A program made the translations under genes and the position numbers. This document shows, in pieces, positions 47,811 to 60,700 of a stretch of 64,000 nucleotides of DNA; the stretch's first letter is position 1, and every line of letters begins with the position of its first letter. The stretch covers positions 71,116,049 through 71,180,048 of the forward strand of contig CM034531.1 of the NCBI GenBank assembly GCA_020002185.1. The letters are read 5' to 3'. The DNA comes from Paraescarpia echinospica. Its lineage: Eukaryota > Annelida > Polychaeta > Sabellida > Siboglinidae. Below the pieces are notes generated by a model. It made no database searches. It was not told the DNA's origin and saw only the letters and a program-made list of their open reading frames with translations.

Positions 47811-49506
47811 ATTTATATTTCACATTTCTGCTCTGTTGCCAATGTTTGTGTCAGTAATGCAACGGACTAATCAGAACCCCATCTAGGGATCTTGCAGCGA
47901 GTTACAAGACGCCTGTCATGTGATTACTGCCAGCAAAAAACAAAACAAAAAATACGAGTATTAATTCATTTCATAATGTTTTAGTTGTTTATCAAAAATT
48001 ACCCAAAATATGGTTAGTTCAGTCACCTAATTCATTGTCAGTACCGTATGGTGTATGATTGACGTTGTGGTGGTAATGAAATGAATGACAATTAAGATAT
48101 GTTGATTTGGATGTTCTTTTGACATTTGCTGAAGGATGTCACCTGAAAGACTAGGCATTATTTATAAAGAGGGCGCTGTTTGTAAAATCACGTCAGTCCC
48201 GCGATGTTCTCCCGTTGTTGTAGATAGGGCTATGCTTAGTGTGTTGCAGTGCTGACACAAAAATTGGCGACATCCCTTGACCCATATACATGTACATATA
48301 TATTTATATATGTACATGTATATGGGTCAAGTGATGTCGCCAATTATATAATATATATATATATATATATCCTCTCAGGCACTGAGGTCAACTCACATCA
48401 TTCTATAATTATTTGGTTCCTTGGACCATTGGTCTCAGATCAACCAATTGAAAACTCCTATTTGAAGTTATTAGGCCTAGTTGTAGTAATTTTTTTAGTT
48501 TTTTCTTTTTTCAGTTGAAGTTAAAATTAATGTCTGCTACATGCAATGGTGTAATTGGTGACAGCAGAAATTAGATGGCCATGGGAATAGTTCACAATAC
48601 TGTAATAGTGATGGTTGCTACCTTGGTTTGTTGCTCCATGGATGGGTGTAAGCTAGTTTTTAGAAGTACTAGTACAGACTAAATCTTCATTGTTCTAAAG
48701 AAATCAAAGGCCAAAAACACAGACAAAGACAGCAGAAACAAAACCTATATAGGTAGGGTTCAGATATTGTGATGAGATTTGTGCCTATGGCTATGGGTCC
48801 AAATTTAATATAATATTTGGACCCGGATTTACATCAGAATGTTTTCTTTAAAAAATCAAAGGTTATACCCCAAACAGCAGCCTACAAGGACATTCTTTGG
48901 ACATATAGCTTACTATGATTACAGTATAGTTGGCCTTACAATCCTTGACTTTGTACATGTTACTCAACATTGGGGGGAACGGGTATTATTATCATAGGGT
49001 GGGTCCAAATATCATGATGAGATTTGGACATATGGGTTCGTAAGATATTTGGAACCGGGTTTGCATCAGAATAGCTTCTTTAAAACAACAAAGATTTTAC
49101 CCCAAATTGGTTTTACAATCCATGACTTTGTACATGTTAGGATCATCTCAGAACGTTGGTGTCCGATATCAGATGAAATTGCTTTCATCTGGTCTCAGCC
49201 CCCCACACCCCAACCCCGATGAAAGTTTGTAAACATTTACATGATGATATCATTTATTAACAGTATTGATCTGAAGTGTAAAATATTTATGATTGATCCC
49301 AGACGAAACTGCCTATAATGACCCTATAATGACCTAATGATCCTTGGACATTGATGTTTTGAGATGATCACTTACTTGACACTGGGGAGGGCGGATGCTT
49401 TAACATAGGGTGAGTCCAAATGTCATGATGAGATTTTGACCAGTTCCCACCTTTCCCCTGTTCCCCTTTCTTTCCCTTGTCCCCCTTTCTTTTCCCTCTG
49501 CTCCTT
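47811..49506. other. Intergenic, with a palindrome and degenerate repeats
   Basis: No gene seen. It contains the inverted repeat at 48262-48345. At 48765-49440 there is an imperfect repeat of about 240 bp and a shorter third piece. Each carries tcatgatgagattt, ggacc(g)ggttt(g/a)catcaga and ttaccccaaa. Confidence 0.6.
48262..48345. repeat. 84-bp near-perfect palindrome
   Basis: The left arm aattggcgacatc..cttgacccatatacatgtac is mirrored by gtacatgtatatgggtcaag..gatgtcgccaatt. Arms are about 40 bp with one mismatch and a loop of about four bases. It would extrude as a cruciform, or fold as a hairpin if transcribed. Confidence 0.9.
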
Positions 49507-50723
49507 TTTAGTCCTTTGGGCCGAAGGTCCAACGGACTTATGCCATCACTCTGCATCCACCATGCGCCGTTAGCTGCCATATCTCAGAAACCGTTCAGCA
49601 ACTTTTTCTCTAATTTTGCACAGACGTATCTTAGGGTACTGCCACTATGCAGGGGAAATCTGTATTTGATTGAATCATTCTAAGGGCACGTCAGGGCCCC
49701 CAAATTGCTAAATTTACCTAGTATTTCCCTACTGCCTGTAAGCCTCCTGCACTGATCTCTATTTATAACTGGATATTGCCCTATCTCTGATCACTGGGGG
49801 TGGCTAGCTTGTGGTCAATGAGCCACTGGCTGGAATGATCACTCATGGCCACAGTTTATTGTTTTATTGTTGGTGGCCAAGGCTGGACTGTTGTTTATTG
49901 CCCAGTATGGGAGAGTGAGTGCTTAGTGGGCTTCAGGCATTGTAGGCACTGGGGTGAGACATTCTGATGTAATACAAGTTTTGTACCATTACAGGTATAA
50001 TGATATAATTAGCTAAGCACCAAATGTCTAGTGTATCATGGCACTATACGTTAATAACATGCATACTATTTGTTTAGTCTCCTTCTTTTTTCCGATATCC
50101 CCAGGAATCTCAGATCATCTGTTTCACAACGACTTTTTGTTCCGAAAACCAAGCTTAATATCGGCAAACGTGCTTTTTCTGTAGCTGCACCCACAATCTG
50201 GAATCAACTCCCTATCTCTTTAAAATCATCTGAGACTATAAATACCTTCCGTAAAAAACTAGACTTATTTATTTGAAACTGCATTCCCACCCTAACCTTC
50301 GGCGGTCCCTTGCTCTAATGACAACTCTTGCTTGTACATGTTAACGATTTTGCCCAATGATTTTTGTATGTTGCACCTCTGAGCTCAGATTCCTGGGGAC
50401 TTAGGCGCTATAGAAGTTTGTCATTATTATTATAAGCCAACAATGAATGTCATTCACTCAATATCTCAATGCTATACATGTGCATATGCAAAACCTTCAC
50501 AGTCATGTTGTGTTATCATTTTGTTTACACATAAAGACATAATCTGGCATAACTTGATAAGTCTTTGTAGTAGCACATTTGTAATTCCAGTATATCATTG
50601 CAAAACAAACATACATACTGTGTGCCACGTTTGAATGTCATGCAAGTAATATTTCCATGCAATCCATTTGCATATATAATGTAAAACTTCAACAGCTGTT
50701 TTCTTCATTTTCACTTTTTGACC
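49507..50723. mobile_element. Copy 3 of the 2.2-kb repeat, rearranged
   Basis: 49507-49730 matches the repeat's start (tttttagtcctttgggccga, ccgttcagcaactttttctc). 50455-50723 matches its 3' part (gcacatttgta..ttccag, ttccatgcaatccatttgca). The middle is different and contains a LINE 3' end. The copy runs into the second gap. Confidence 0.75.
50040..50436 (+). mobile_element. LINE 3' end
   Basis: A plus-strand frame reads RNLRSSVSQRLFVPKTKLN and KRAFSVAAPTIWNQLPISLK to a stop at 50276, the standard non-LTR C-terminus. The 3' UTR ends aggcgctatagaagtttgtc + attattattata. Confidence 0.8.
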
Positions 50724-51723
50724 NNNNNNNNNNNNNNNNNNNNNNNNNNNNNNNNNNNNNNNNNNNNNNNNNNNNNNNNNNNNNNNNNNNNNNNNNNNNN
50801 NNNNNNNNNNNNNNNNNNNNNNNNNNNNNNNNNNNNNNNNNNNNNNNNNNNNNNNNNNNNNNNNNNNNNNNNNNNNNNNNNNNNNNNNNNNNNNNNNNNN
50901 NNNNNNNNNNNNNNNNNNNNNNNNNNNNNNNNNNNNNNNNNNNNNNNNNNNNNNNNNNNNNNNNNNNNNNNNNNNNNNNNNNNNNNNNNNNNNNNNNNNN
51001 NNNNNNNNNNNNNNNNNNNNNNNNNNNNNNNNNNNNNNNNNNNNNNNNNNNNNNNNNNNNNNNNNNNNNNNNNNNNNNNNNNNNNNNNNNNNNNNNNNNN
51101 NNNNNNNNNNNNNNNNNNNNNNNNNNNNNNNNNNNNNNNNNNNNNNNNNNNNNNNNNNNNNNNNNNNNNNNNNNNNNNNNNNNNNNNNNNNNNNNNNNNN
51201 NNNNNNNNNNNNNNNNNNNNNNNNNNNNNNNNNNNNNNNNNNNNNNNNNNNNNNNNNNNNNNNNNNNNNNNNNNNNNNNNNNNNNNNNNNNNNNNNNNNN
51301 NNNNNNNNNNNNNNNNNNNNNNNNNNNNNNNNNNNNNNNNNNNNNNNNNNNNNNNNNNNNNNNNNNNNNNNNNNNNNNNNNNNNNNNNNNNNNNNNNNNN
51401 NNNNNNNNNNNNNNNNNNNNNNNNNNNNNNNNNNNNNNNNNNNNNNNNNNNNNNNNNNNNNNNNNNNNNNNNNNNNNNNNNNNNNNNNNNNNNNNNNNNN
51501 NNNNNNNNNNNNNNNNNNNNNNNNNNNNNNNNNNNNNNNNNNNNNNNNNNNNNNNNNNNNNNNNNNNNNNNNNNNNNNNNNNNNNNNNNNNNNNNNNNNN
51601 NNNNNNNNNNNNNNNNNNNNNNNNNNNNNNNNNNNNNNNNNNNNNNNNNNNNNNNNNNNNNNNNNNNNNNNNNNNNNNNNNNNNNNNNNNNNNNNNNNNN
51701 NNNNNNNNNNNNNNNNNNNNNNN
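50724..51723. other. Assembly gap (1000 N)
   Basis: The run is exactly 1000 N, placed inside copy 3 of the dispersed repeat, which probably caused the assembly break. Confidence 0.99.
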
Positions 51724-53640
51724 ATCTTCAGTATCATGTAGACATACCATTTATGGTCTCCATCATCATCATCATCATGTAAACAGACCATTTTATGGTC
51801 TCCATTATCACACAAGCAGACAAAGATCTGCATATTGATGTCTAGACACAAGTTGGTTTTCATCATACAATAATCCATTTAAAGGTCTCTGCAGGTAATT
51901 AGACCATCAGAATGTGAGTTGATCCCTTCCTGATCAACAGACCATGATGACACGTCATGCATCACTGTGACATGTCATCATGCATCACTGTGACATGTCA
52001 TCATGCATCACTGTGACACGTTTACATGGAGACTGAGACACGTGAAGTGACTGGACATTGGTAGAGACTTAGCTGTCTAGAGACACTGCTGTTACAGTAG
52101 TCGTGTCACTCAGTGTCACTGAGACGGTCACTCATCTGTTATATTCTCACACTCAGATGTTTATGTTGGGTGTCCAGTGTTGATCCTGGCATCTTTGGTT
52201 TTATTCCTGCAATATATTGGTCCTTTTAGAAAGGACCAGCTGAGATGATCCTAGTTCTGTGTTCAATGTTACTGAAGTACCTATGTGAATTATATAGGTC
52301 CTTCTCCAGTTATAAATTTATAATCCTAGTGCAGACAGTTTTACTTTCATATATCAAGCAGCAGTATTCGATTGTGTCTTGTATTTGTGCAGTCAAATCT
52401 AGCCTTCTTCATCGTTATAACATGGGTAACACTTGGAATAAATTTAACAGATTGGACTTTAAAAATATGTTTGTATTAACAAATATATCATGAAACATTT
52501 CTAACATAAACACATTAATTTTTGTGTGGCATTTTTAAATCTCTTAAACCTTGATGAAGTACGTACTCACAAATCGTACTACATCACTTAGATCGTGACT
52601 GTTGACCAGTCAGCCTGTGTGTGCGCCTACGTGCACGCATGTATGTAATCTATCCACTGCCACGCTAGCCACACTATAATTCACCAATCATCCGCCTCAC
52701 ACATAATTACCAATGTATCTTGTTATTCTCATTGGCATCAGTTGTTTGGTTATGTGAAAATTATCCCAGTGTGTTCTAGGCAGATGAAAATACCCGCGTA
52801 TAGTGTGCGAGGCGATTACTTATGAACCTAGCTGCAATCTGCTGCTGTGTGTATTTATTCTGACCTTTTGCCAGATGTATCGCTATAAATAGCCATGTTT
52901 ACTGTTAGAAATAGGTGAGTTTACAGCTTGAAATATATGCGTTTACAGCTAGAAATAGGTATGTTTGTAGTTGGAAATAAATGCACTAATTATACTTGAA
53001 TGTATCCCCCATTATGTTGTCTGACAGTCAACAGTATTTCGTTTACTTCCAGTTTAGTTTCGGGGGGGGGGCAGTGACTATTTGATTTCTTGGGACTAAG
53101 CTTTTCTGATGAATAATGATTTCATCCCAAATGTCAAGGTGATATTATTTATTTATTGTCTGTACTGCCAGTTTGCCGGAGCTAGACATTTTATTTCCCC
53201 AGGTTTCCCCTTGATTGTATCTCATTCAAAGTAATTTTTAATATATTTAAAAATGTTTTCTTAAGGGACATAATGAGGATTTAAAAGTAAAAAGCAAACC
53301 CATCCATATGAGATTACTGTGTGTAAAACAGAAGCAGGATAATAACCAACTTACCTTAATCGTTGGTGTACACAACCAAGAATGGTAGCAATACATTTTG
53401 TTATTCTGACAGAGTAAAACAAACCAACATTATCTGCGGCTGCAAAGTTAACAATACCATTTTTGTTATTGAGATATTGTTGTATGTTTTCTAGATTTGT
53501 TGTGATAAAGCCCCTTGTCATGTACCAATTATGGATGTAACAAATCACTGGTTTGTTTGTGAAATGTATACGTTTAAATCTTCACGGCAAGTAGTACCCG
53601 GTAAGTTACAGTCGGCTTAAATATAACAAATTGCACACAT
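51724..53640. other. Intergenic region upstream of GRB
   Basis: Short tandem repeats only: tttatggtctccatcatca-like units at 51750-51805, gacatgtcatcatgcatcac units at 51960-52020, and a ttacagctagaaatagg-like unit repeated three to four times at 52900-52980. No recognisable exon. Confidence 0.6.
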
Positions 53641-54262
53641 TCATGTTGCTGGCACTCTCTCAACAAGGTGGTCATGTTGCTGGCACTCTCTCAACAAGGT
53701 GGTCATGTTGCTGGCACTCTCTCAACAAGGTGGTCATGTTGCTGGCACTCTCTCAACAAGGTGGTCATGTTGCTGGCACTCTCTCAACAAGGTGGTCATG
53801 TTGCTGGCACTCTCAACAAGGTGGTCATGTTGCTGGCACTCTCTCAACAAGGTGGTCATGTTGCTGGCACTCTCTCAACAAGGTGGTCATGTTGCTGGCA
53901 CTCTCTCAACAAGGTGGTCATGTTGCTGGCACTCTCTCAACAAGGTGGTCATGTTGCTGGCACTCTCTCAACAAGGTGGTCATGTTGCTGTCACTCTCTC
54001 AACAAGGTGGTCATGTTGCTGGCACTCTCTCAACAAGGTGGTCATGTTGCTGGCACTCTCTCAACAAGGTGGTCATGTTGCTGGCACTCTCTCAACAAGG
54101 TGGTCATGTTGCTGGCACTCTCAACAAGGTGGTCATGTTGCTGGCACTCTCTCAACAAGGTGGTCATGTTGCTGGCACTCTCTCAACAAGGTGGTCATGT
54201 TGCTGGCACTCTCTCAATAAGGTGGTCATGTTGCTGGCACTCTCTCAACAAGGTGGTCATGT
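53641..54262. repeat. 31-bp minisatellite, about 20 copies
   Basis: The unit is catgttgctggcactctc + tcaacaaggtggt. Copies are almost identical, and two lack a ct pair. Because 31 is not a multiple of three and no stop occurs in any frame, all three plus frames are open across it. These are not genes. Each unit contains a donor-like caag|gtggtc. Confidence 0.95.
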
Positions 54263-54726
54263 TCCTGTCTATAGGAATGTGAACTTGGACATAATTGTAT
54301 GTCTCAAGAGAAATCTTATTATATCTCTGGACACGTCCACAGCAATGTCTGTCCACTCATAAAGGCTAAGAAATTCAGCCAAAGTACCTGGATAATAGCA
54401 AATTAATTGTGGGCCAAAACAGTGTCAAATATGTAGATCTTGGTGGTTTTTGGTCTATTTGTAAGTTGGGTTATTTGTAAGACTGCCATCAAATTGTTTT
54501 TATTGGTGTACAAAACTCTAAAATATTTGAAGGTGAATCCGTACAAATTGTTGGTGACGATAAAATAATAATACAGAAGAATTTGTCCACAGGTCTGGTC
54601 AGCTGGAGTAGGAAGAGGGTTTACTGTCCACTGGTCAAGCCTGGGTCAAGAGTGACCGCACCACTTAGTGGTTTAAGTGATGTTTCTATTGATTCCACCC
54701 TTTAAGAAAACACATTCTTGTTCCAG

Positions 54727-57700
54727 ATGACGCTGATCTTGACTTCATGTTCAACGGGTCGTGTCAACAGCTTCTGGAGAACAGTTGCGGTGACCAGTCA
54801 GACAGCAGCTCCAGCGATGAGTCATACACTGCCATGCCACCTGGTGGCGTAGACAAGGACCTGTCGTCAACAATGCCAGTGACGATTGTTGACCAGATGT
54901 TGCGGAGAGGTGCGTGTCCAACTATGAAACTCATTCGTGTCTCTACTAATAGTTATTCTTTTCAAATTCTGCTTATCCAAATGAAATTAAGGCAGCGTTT
55001 AGTGTAAAATTAGTGGCCACCGTGTAATGCTGAAGGTGAACTTGATAAAGCTCACCTTCAGAGTTATGCCATGTTTGCTGTGTTTAAGTTGCTTAGACCG
55101 TTTTAAGTCAATATGAGTGAAGAAATTCATCAGACAAGATGGTTCAAATGAGTGATATTTTACTTATTTCACAGTCACGGAAAAAGGGAAACTGACTGTG
55201 AAATAAATAAAAATATCACTCATTTCTTTTAAGTCATCTTGTCGAATTAATCAACCTTAGATTCCAGTAGTCATTTCTTGTTTTGCACATCCAGTTCAGT
55301 ATTGGCATAAATTCTCAGCAATCGGGTTAACTATATAATCTTGTAGTAAATCTGCTTTTTCAAATGATGAAATTTGTTCTTATACTTCTGTGGGTGGGGG
55401 TCAAAGCAATGTATTTTCAATTTATTTTAAATGTTTAATTGTATTAATAATCATTATTATTCAGAGAAAGTGAAATAAATATATTCTCAATTTTTAATAA
55501 ATTATTTAGAAGACATACTATTGTATTAATAATCATTGTTATTAAGAGAAAGTGAAATCAATGTATTATTTAAAAAATTATTGTATTAATAATCATTGTC
55601 ATTCAGAGAAAGTGAAGCAGATGACGAAGAGCATGTCATTACCGCTGCCGCATGGGTCACCTGACCCATTCCCGGAGTTGACAAGTGCGCCGGTGACACC
55701 GACGCTGTGTCAGGTGCAGACTCGCGCCACTAAGTCATCGCCGTCGTCGCCGGTTGTCCGACGCTACAGCTGTCGGATATCTCCCGTCGGGTCGCTCAGA
55801 CAGAGTCAGGAGAACCTCGCATCGCTCGAACCCCTGGAGGTGAGTCGGTGTATCATGAAATGTGTCACCCTGTGAAAACTATGTCCGTGGCATTCCAATA
55901 GGCTCGTGTATATCATGAATATAACTTTGTAATGCCTCCTTGACCCAGTTGCATATATTGACCAGATGTAAACTCAGGCTGCTCCTGAACTCTCAAGTTC
56001 ACCAAGTTGTGTTTATGATATAAACAAGCCCAATGGAACGCAGTATAATAAATGCATCGACAGTGTACCATGCAATGTGTCGTTCTGTGAAAACTAAATA
56101 TGTGCATGTATGTGCTGATTTCTGGGTCAGCGTTTGGCATCTAGTGTAATATACGTGTGCATGTCTCTGCACAAATCACTGATGATGTTGCTATCAGCAG
56201 TGAGCCCTTGATTAAAACACCCTGATAGAACTGACCTATTTTGGGGTGATAGGAGGTGTATTGTTGTGACGAGGACACCCATTAGATGGCATCAGAATCT
56301 AGAACAAGGTCGACCGGTGGTAAATAAAGCATGAGGGTATTAGGTCACACATGTAGGGCACTGGGGCGTGTTAGTCTCATGTGTACTGCATGTGCAGACT
56401 TTGTAAAGGGATAACATGTTATTCCATTGGTTGGACTGTGTGAGGTCATGTGGAATGATGTAAGGGGCGTCCTGTTTCACATCAGTCTCAGAGCATCATT
56501 CGCCTATCTCAGAGCATCATTCGCCAGTCTCAGAGCATCATTCCGTTCACTCACATGTTTACTGGACACGTATAAATATAAACACTTGCTGGGATTCCCA
56601 TAAAACACCGTCCTGTGGCAGCACCATGGATTTGTTCGTGCGGATGACAGTAAGTTAAATCATCATGCTCTCAGGCTTGGCCTGGCTCCAGCTGGGCGCA
56701 GCAAATTGTTTATCACGTATTGAACATTTGAAACAACTGGGGCATTCATTGTTGGTGGGTATTTCAGCACGCCACTAAATCATCTGGGTTTATGGGTGGA
56801 AACCAGTTTTGTAACTTATATCAAATTTAGTTAGCGTTATGTGTTGTCGTTGTAGACGGCGGTGAACTTCTACAGCGGGGAGGGGTCCAGCAAGCCGGTG
56901 CTCATCAATGCTGACATGACGGCGCTCGACATCTGCCATAAACTTGTGGAGAAGAACCATGCCATGCCCGACAAGAACTGGGCCATCATAGAACGCATCT
57001 CAAAGTTCAATCTAGGTACAAGATCTTTCTGAATGTATGCAAACTGGGCCCAGCTACTCCAGTTTATGTTGTGTTAAAATACAGATAACGGTTGTGATCT
57101 TTAATAAAATGTCACTTATTTTCACCTTCAACATTTATGAGAGCAAAGTAGGAGAGAGAGAGAGAGAGAGAGATGGAAGGGAGGGTAGAGGGGAAGGACG
57201 GGGAGGGGGAGGTGGGAGGGTTGAGGGGAAGGAGCGGGAGGGGTAGGGTTGAGGGGAAGGACAGGGAGAGGGAGGAGGGAGGGTTGAGGGGAAGGAGAGG
57301 GAGGGGGAAGGGGGGGTTGAGGACAGGGTGGGGGAGGGTTGAGAGGAAGGACAGGGAGAGGGAGGGGGAGTGTGATGGTGAGAATTATTGAGTACACACA
57401 ACATAGGGTAAGACTTTCATAATTGGTAATTGACAGTTGTCAGAGTGACAGCAAGAATGGTTATGTCCAAAATGAAGGTTCTTTCAATGGTGACAATTAG
57501 ACTGATAGTATTGACAATGCTTATGGCCGTGGTGACACCAGTCAAGACACATTGTGATTAAGTTGATGTCATGACGAGTGAGGTGACACTAGTGTTGACA
57601 CGATGACATTGTGTGTGACAGAGCGGACGCTGGAGGACCACGAGTGTGTCTTTGACATCCATCACAGCTGGAATGGCGACGAGAAGAACAGACTCTATTT

Positions 57701-60700
57701 TAGGAAAGACTTCACGAAATACGACTTCTTTAAACATCCATCGGTGAGTTCAAAGACAGCACATAGAAAGATTCCTGTATCAGTTGGGGCAATATTTACA
57801 TGTTCCCATGCATGCACACACACACATACAGATGCCTACTCCCATTGTAATGTTGCTTCCTGTTGGCGTTCAAAGACAGAATAAGCTGTCTTCAAAAAAC
57901 CTGTAACATTCTAAAGGGCTTTATCCTCCCTCCCATGTGGAAAATCTTTGCTCAAATCTTGTCTACTTTTTACAGGAATAAGTTTCTGACTAGATAGAGC
58001 TGTTGTTATAGTTTCTTTTGACCCACCTGTGCCTCAGGGTGAGTTGTATGTGGTCTAGACAAGTTTACCCTGTGCCTCAGGGTGAGTTGTATGTGGTCTA
58101 GACAAGTTTACCCTGTGCCTCAGGGTGAGTTGTATGTGGTCTAGACAAGTTTACCCTGTGCCTCAGTGTGAGTTGTATGTGGTCTAGACAAGTTTACCCT
58201 GTGCCTCAGGGTGAGTTGTATGTGGTCTAGACAAGTTTACCCTGTGCCTCAGGGTGAGTTGTATGTGGTCTAGACAAGTTTACCCTGTGCCTCAGGGTGA
58301 GTTGTATGTGGTCTAGACAAGTTTACCCTGTGCCTCAGGGTGAGTTGTATGTGGTCTAGACAAGTTTACCCTGTGCCTGTGATAACGTAGAAAGCTATAC
58401 TTAACGCAAACATGGTGTTGTTTGTAGCAATTCTTCCCAGCACCCATGCTAGACATCAAGGATCTCCAGACAAGGGCAGAGAAGTTTGCCCTCGCTAGTC
58501 GCCCCGATATACAGCTCAATATACTGCTCCAGGTGGGTAGTCAGAGTGCAACAGGGTGACTCACTGTGGAAAGCCCCCCTTGGATATGATAAGAACTTGA
58601 TACAAATCAGGTTGGCTGACTACAGTGGTCCTGTAAAGATCTGTTAGTGAGAAAACTTGTTGAACGTACATGAAGAGATTTCGCAAGAATGTGAAATCTT
58701 GAGGCAGTTTAAAATTGTTCAATGACGATTTAACATTTTACAAAAAAATTAAAAAAAATTACAATTAAACATTACAATAAATGTGTTGGTGGTATAACAG
58801 CTATTTAAAATTTTACAACAAAAGTTTAAAATAGGTTTGGTAAAAATGCAAACCAAGTTGGGCGAATACTGTTGATATTAAAAGATAGTTCACAACAACA
58901 GCATATAATTTTAACATAACTAACGTTTTAGAACAATAGTTTAATAATTTACATCAAGACTAAGATCATTTTTTCCAACAGATGTTTTGAGAGATGTGTG
59001 GTTAAATGTGAGCGTGTGTTTGTAGAATGTGTTTGGCAGCATGGAGACGATGCCAGACGTGCAGGGCCACTTACACATGAAGGACGGCAAGCGCTCATGG
59101 AAGAAACACTTCTTTGTCCTGCGCGCCTCCGGACTCTACTACTCCACCAAAGGAAACTCAAAGGTGACTGAGGTTATGATGATTGTCATAGTGATAATAT
59201 TGTACTTGTGTACTTTGATTATTTCTCTGTGCAATTTTGCCATTAGTCTGTAGAGTTTATAATGAGAAATCAACTGATATCAGTGTTTCGATGTGTTTGC
59301 ATCTTCATTCTATGTGCTATCAAGTGTAGACAGCCCGTTGTTCGCCTGTTGAAACTAACACCAGCAAATGCCGGTTGCGTTGCAGGATCCGCGGTACCTC
59401 GTTGCATTCACGCAGTTTGATGACATCAACATTTACAGTACTATTGATGCAAAGAAGTCGCTCGGTGCGCCAACGAATTACTGCCTCTGTTTGAAGGTGG
59501 GTGGCGCCATTCAATATTTTTTTCATTATTGTTTCACTGCAAACTTAAATGTCTTCCTTCAATACCCCTTTTGATGTGGACAATTTTAAAGCGCGACAAC
59601 GAGAGTTTATAAAATGGATTTGCCGTACCTAGTAACATGACTTATTGAATATACTTCTGGAGCCGTTCGTACATAACTTTTCATGATAACATACTGCTGC
59701 TTTTTGACTTAAAAATAAAATGTGTTTTCAGATAGCTAGCATTAAAGAAACCCTGTTTAGAAATGTAATGGAGTTGATTACTTTGAATGAGGGTGTTTAG
59801 ACGTGTTAAAAAAACAAGATGTTGTCTATGACCTGCAGGCCCCCGGCAGTGGCTCAGACAGCAGCAAACTGAAGCTGTTGTGTGCGGAGGACGAAGCAGC
59901 CCGACTCTGCTGGCTCACAGGCATGAGGCTCGTCAAGGTGAGAGCAGGAAGGCACAGGGGCTGTAGGGTATGAGGAAAATAGGGCAGGAGGGCAGGAGGG
60001 AATTGGGGGGGGATGGCAGAAAAGAATGAGGGCAGGAGGTTGTGGGGAATTATGCCAAAGGTAATTAAATCATGAGGTACGAAGCCATGAATAATGGCAT
60101 GTTTTTTGTTTATCTTGAATTGTGATGTTTGTAATTATATGTTTAGAGCATATTTTAAGGGACACATGCAAAACACATACAAAAAGAAAACAATTCCTTG
60201 TGGATTAATGCATCGGTGGATGCACAAGAGAATTCCCAGCTTTCATTAAATTGTTCAACCTAAATATATAATGCAAGACTAGCATGCTCTTCATAAACTA
60301 TAAGTTGCGTGTGAATGTGTAAGTGTGTAGCTGACTGAGTGATCAGCTGAGCCAGTGCGGTGTTCTCAGTCAGATGTTTGTTCTGTAGTACGGGTCTCGG
60401 CTGAGAGAGAACCTGAAGATGTCCATCCGGTATGACAACAGCCTGCAGAGTGAGGAGAAGGACCGACTACACGACACGCTAAAGGTGGGTCCCTCCCTCC
60501 CTACCTCCCTCCCTCCCCACCTCCCTTCCTCCCTACCTCCCTCTCTACTCTCACTTTCATGGCTCTGTTAACCACACTGTTGTCGACACATGGTAGGCAA
60601 CGATGCCATCACAAATTTGTTACACAAACTGTTCAACATAGCTGGTGATTTACACTCAATGTCGGTTTGAAACTGAAGGCATGTTCAAGTTTCTGGTCAG

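Noticed and set aside
50595..51878. Frames of about 350-430 codons across the second gap
   Set aside because: They consist of N, with repeat sequence at the edges.
53631..54362. Open frames in three phases of up to 243 codons
   Set aside because: The 31-bp unit has no stop in any phase. The amino-acid repeats are artefacts.
57037..57404. Gly/Arg/Glu-rich and Pro-rich frames
   Set aside because: Translation of the homopurine tract in an intron.
3672..58377. CRISPR array
   Set aside because: The tandem arrays have no unique spacers between repeats, and the DNA is eukaryotic.
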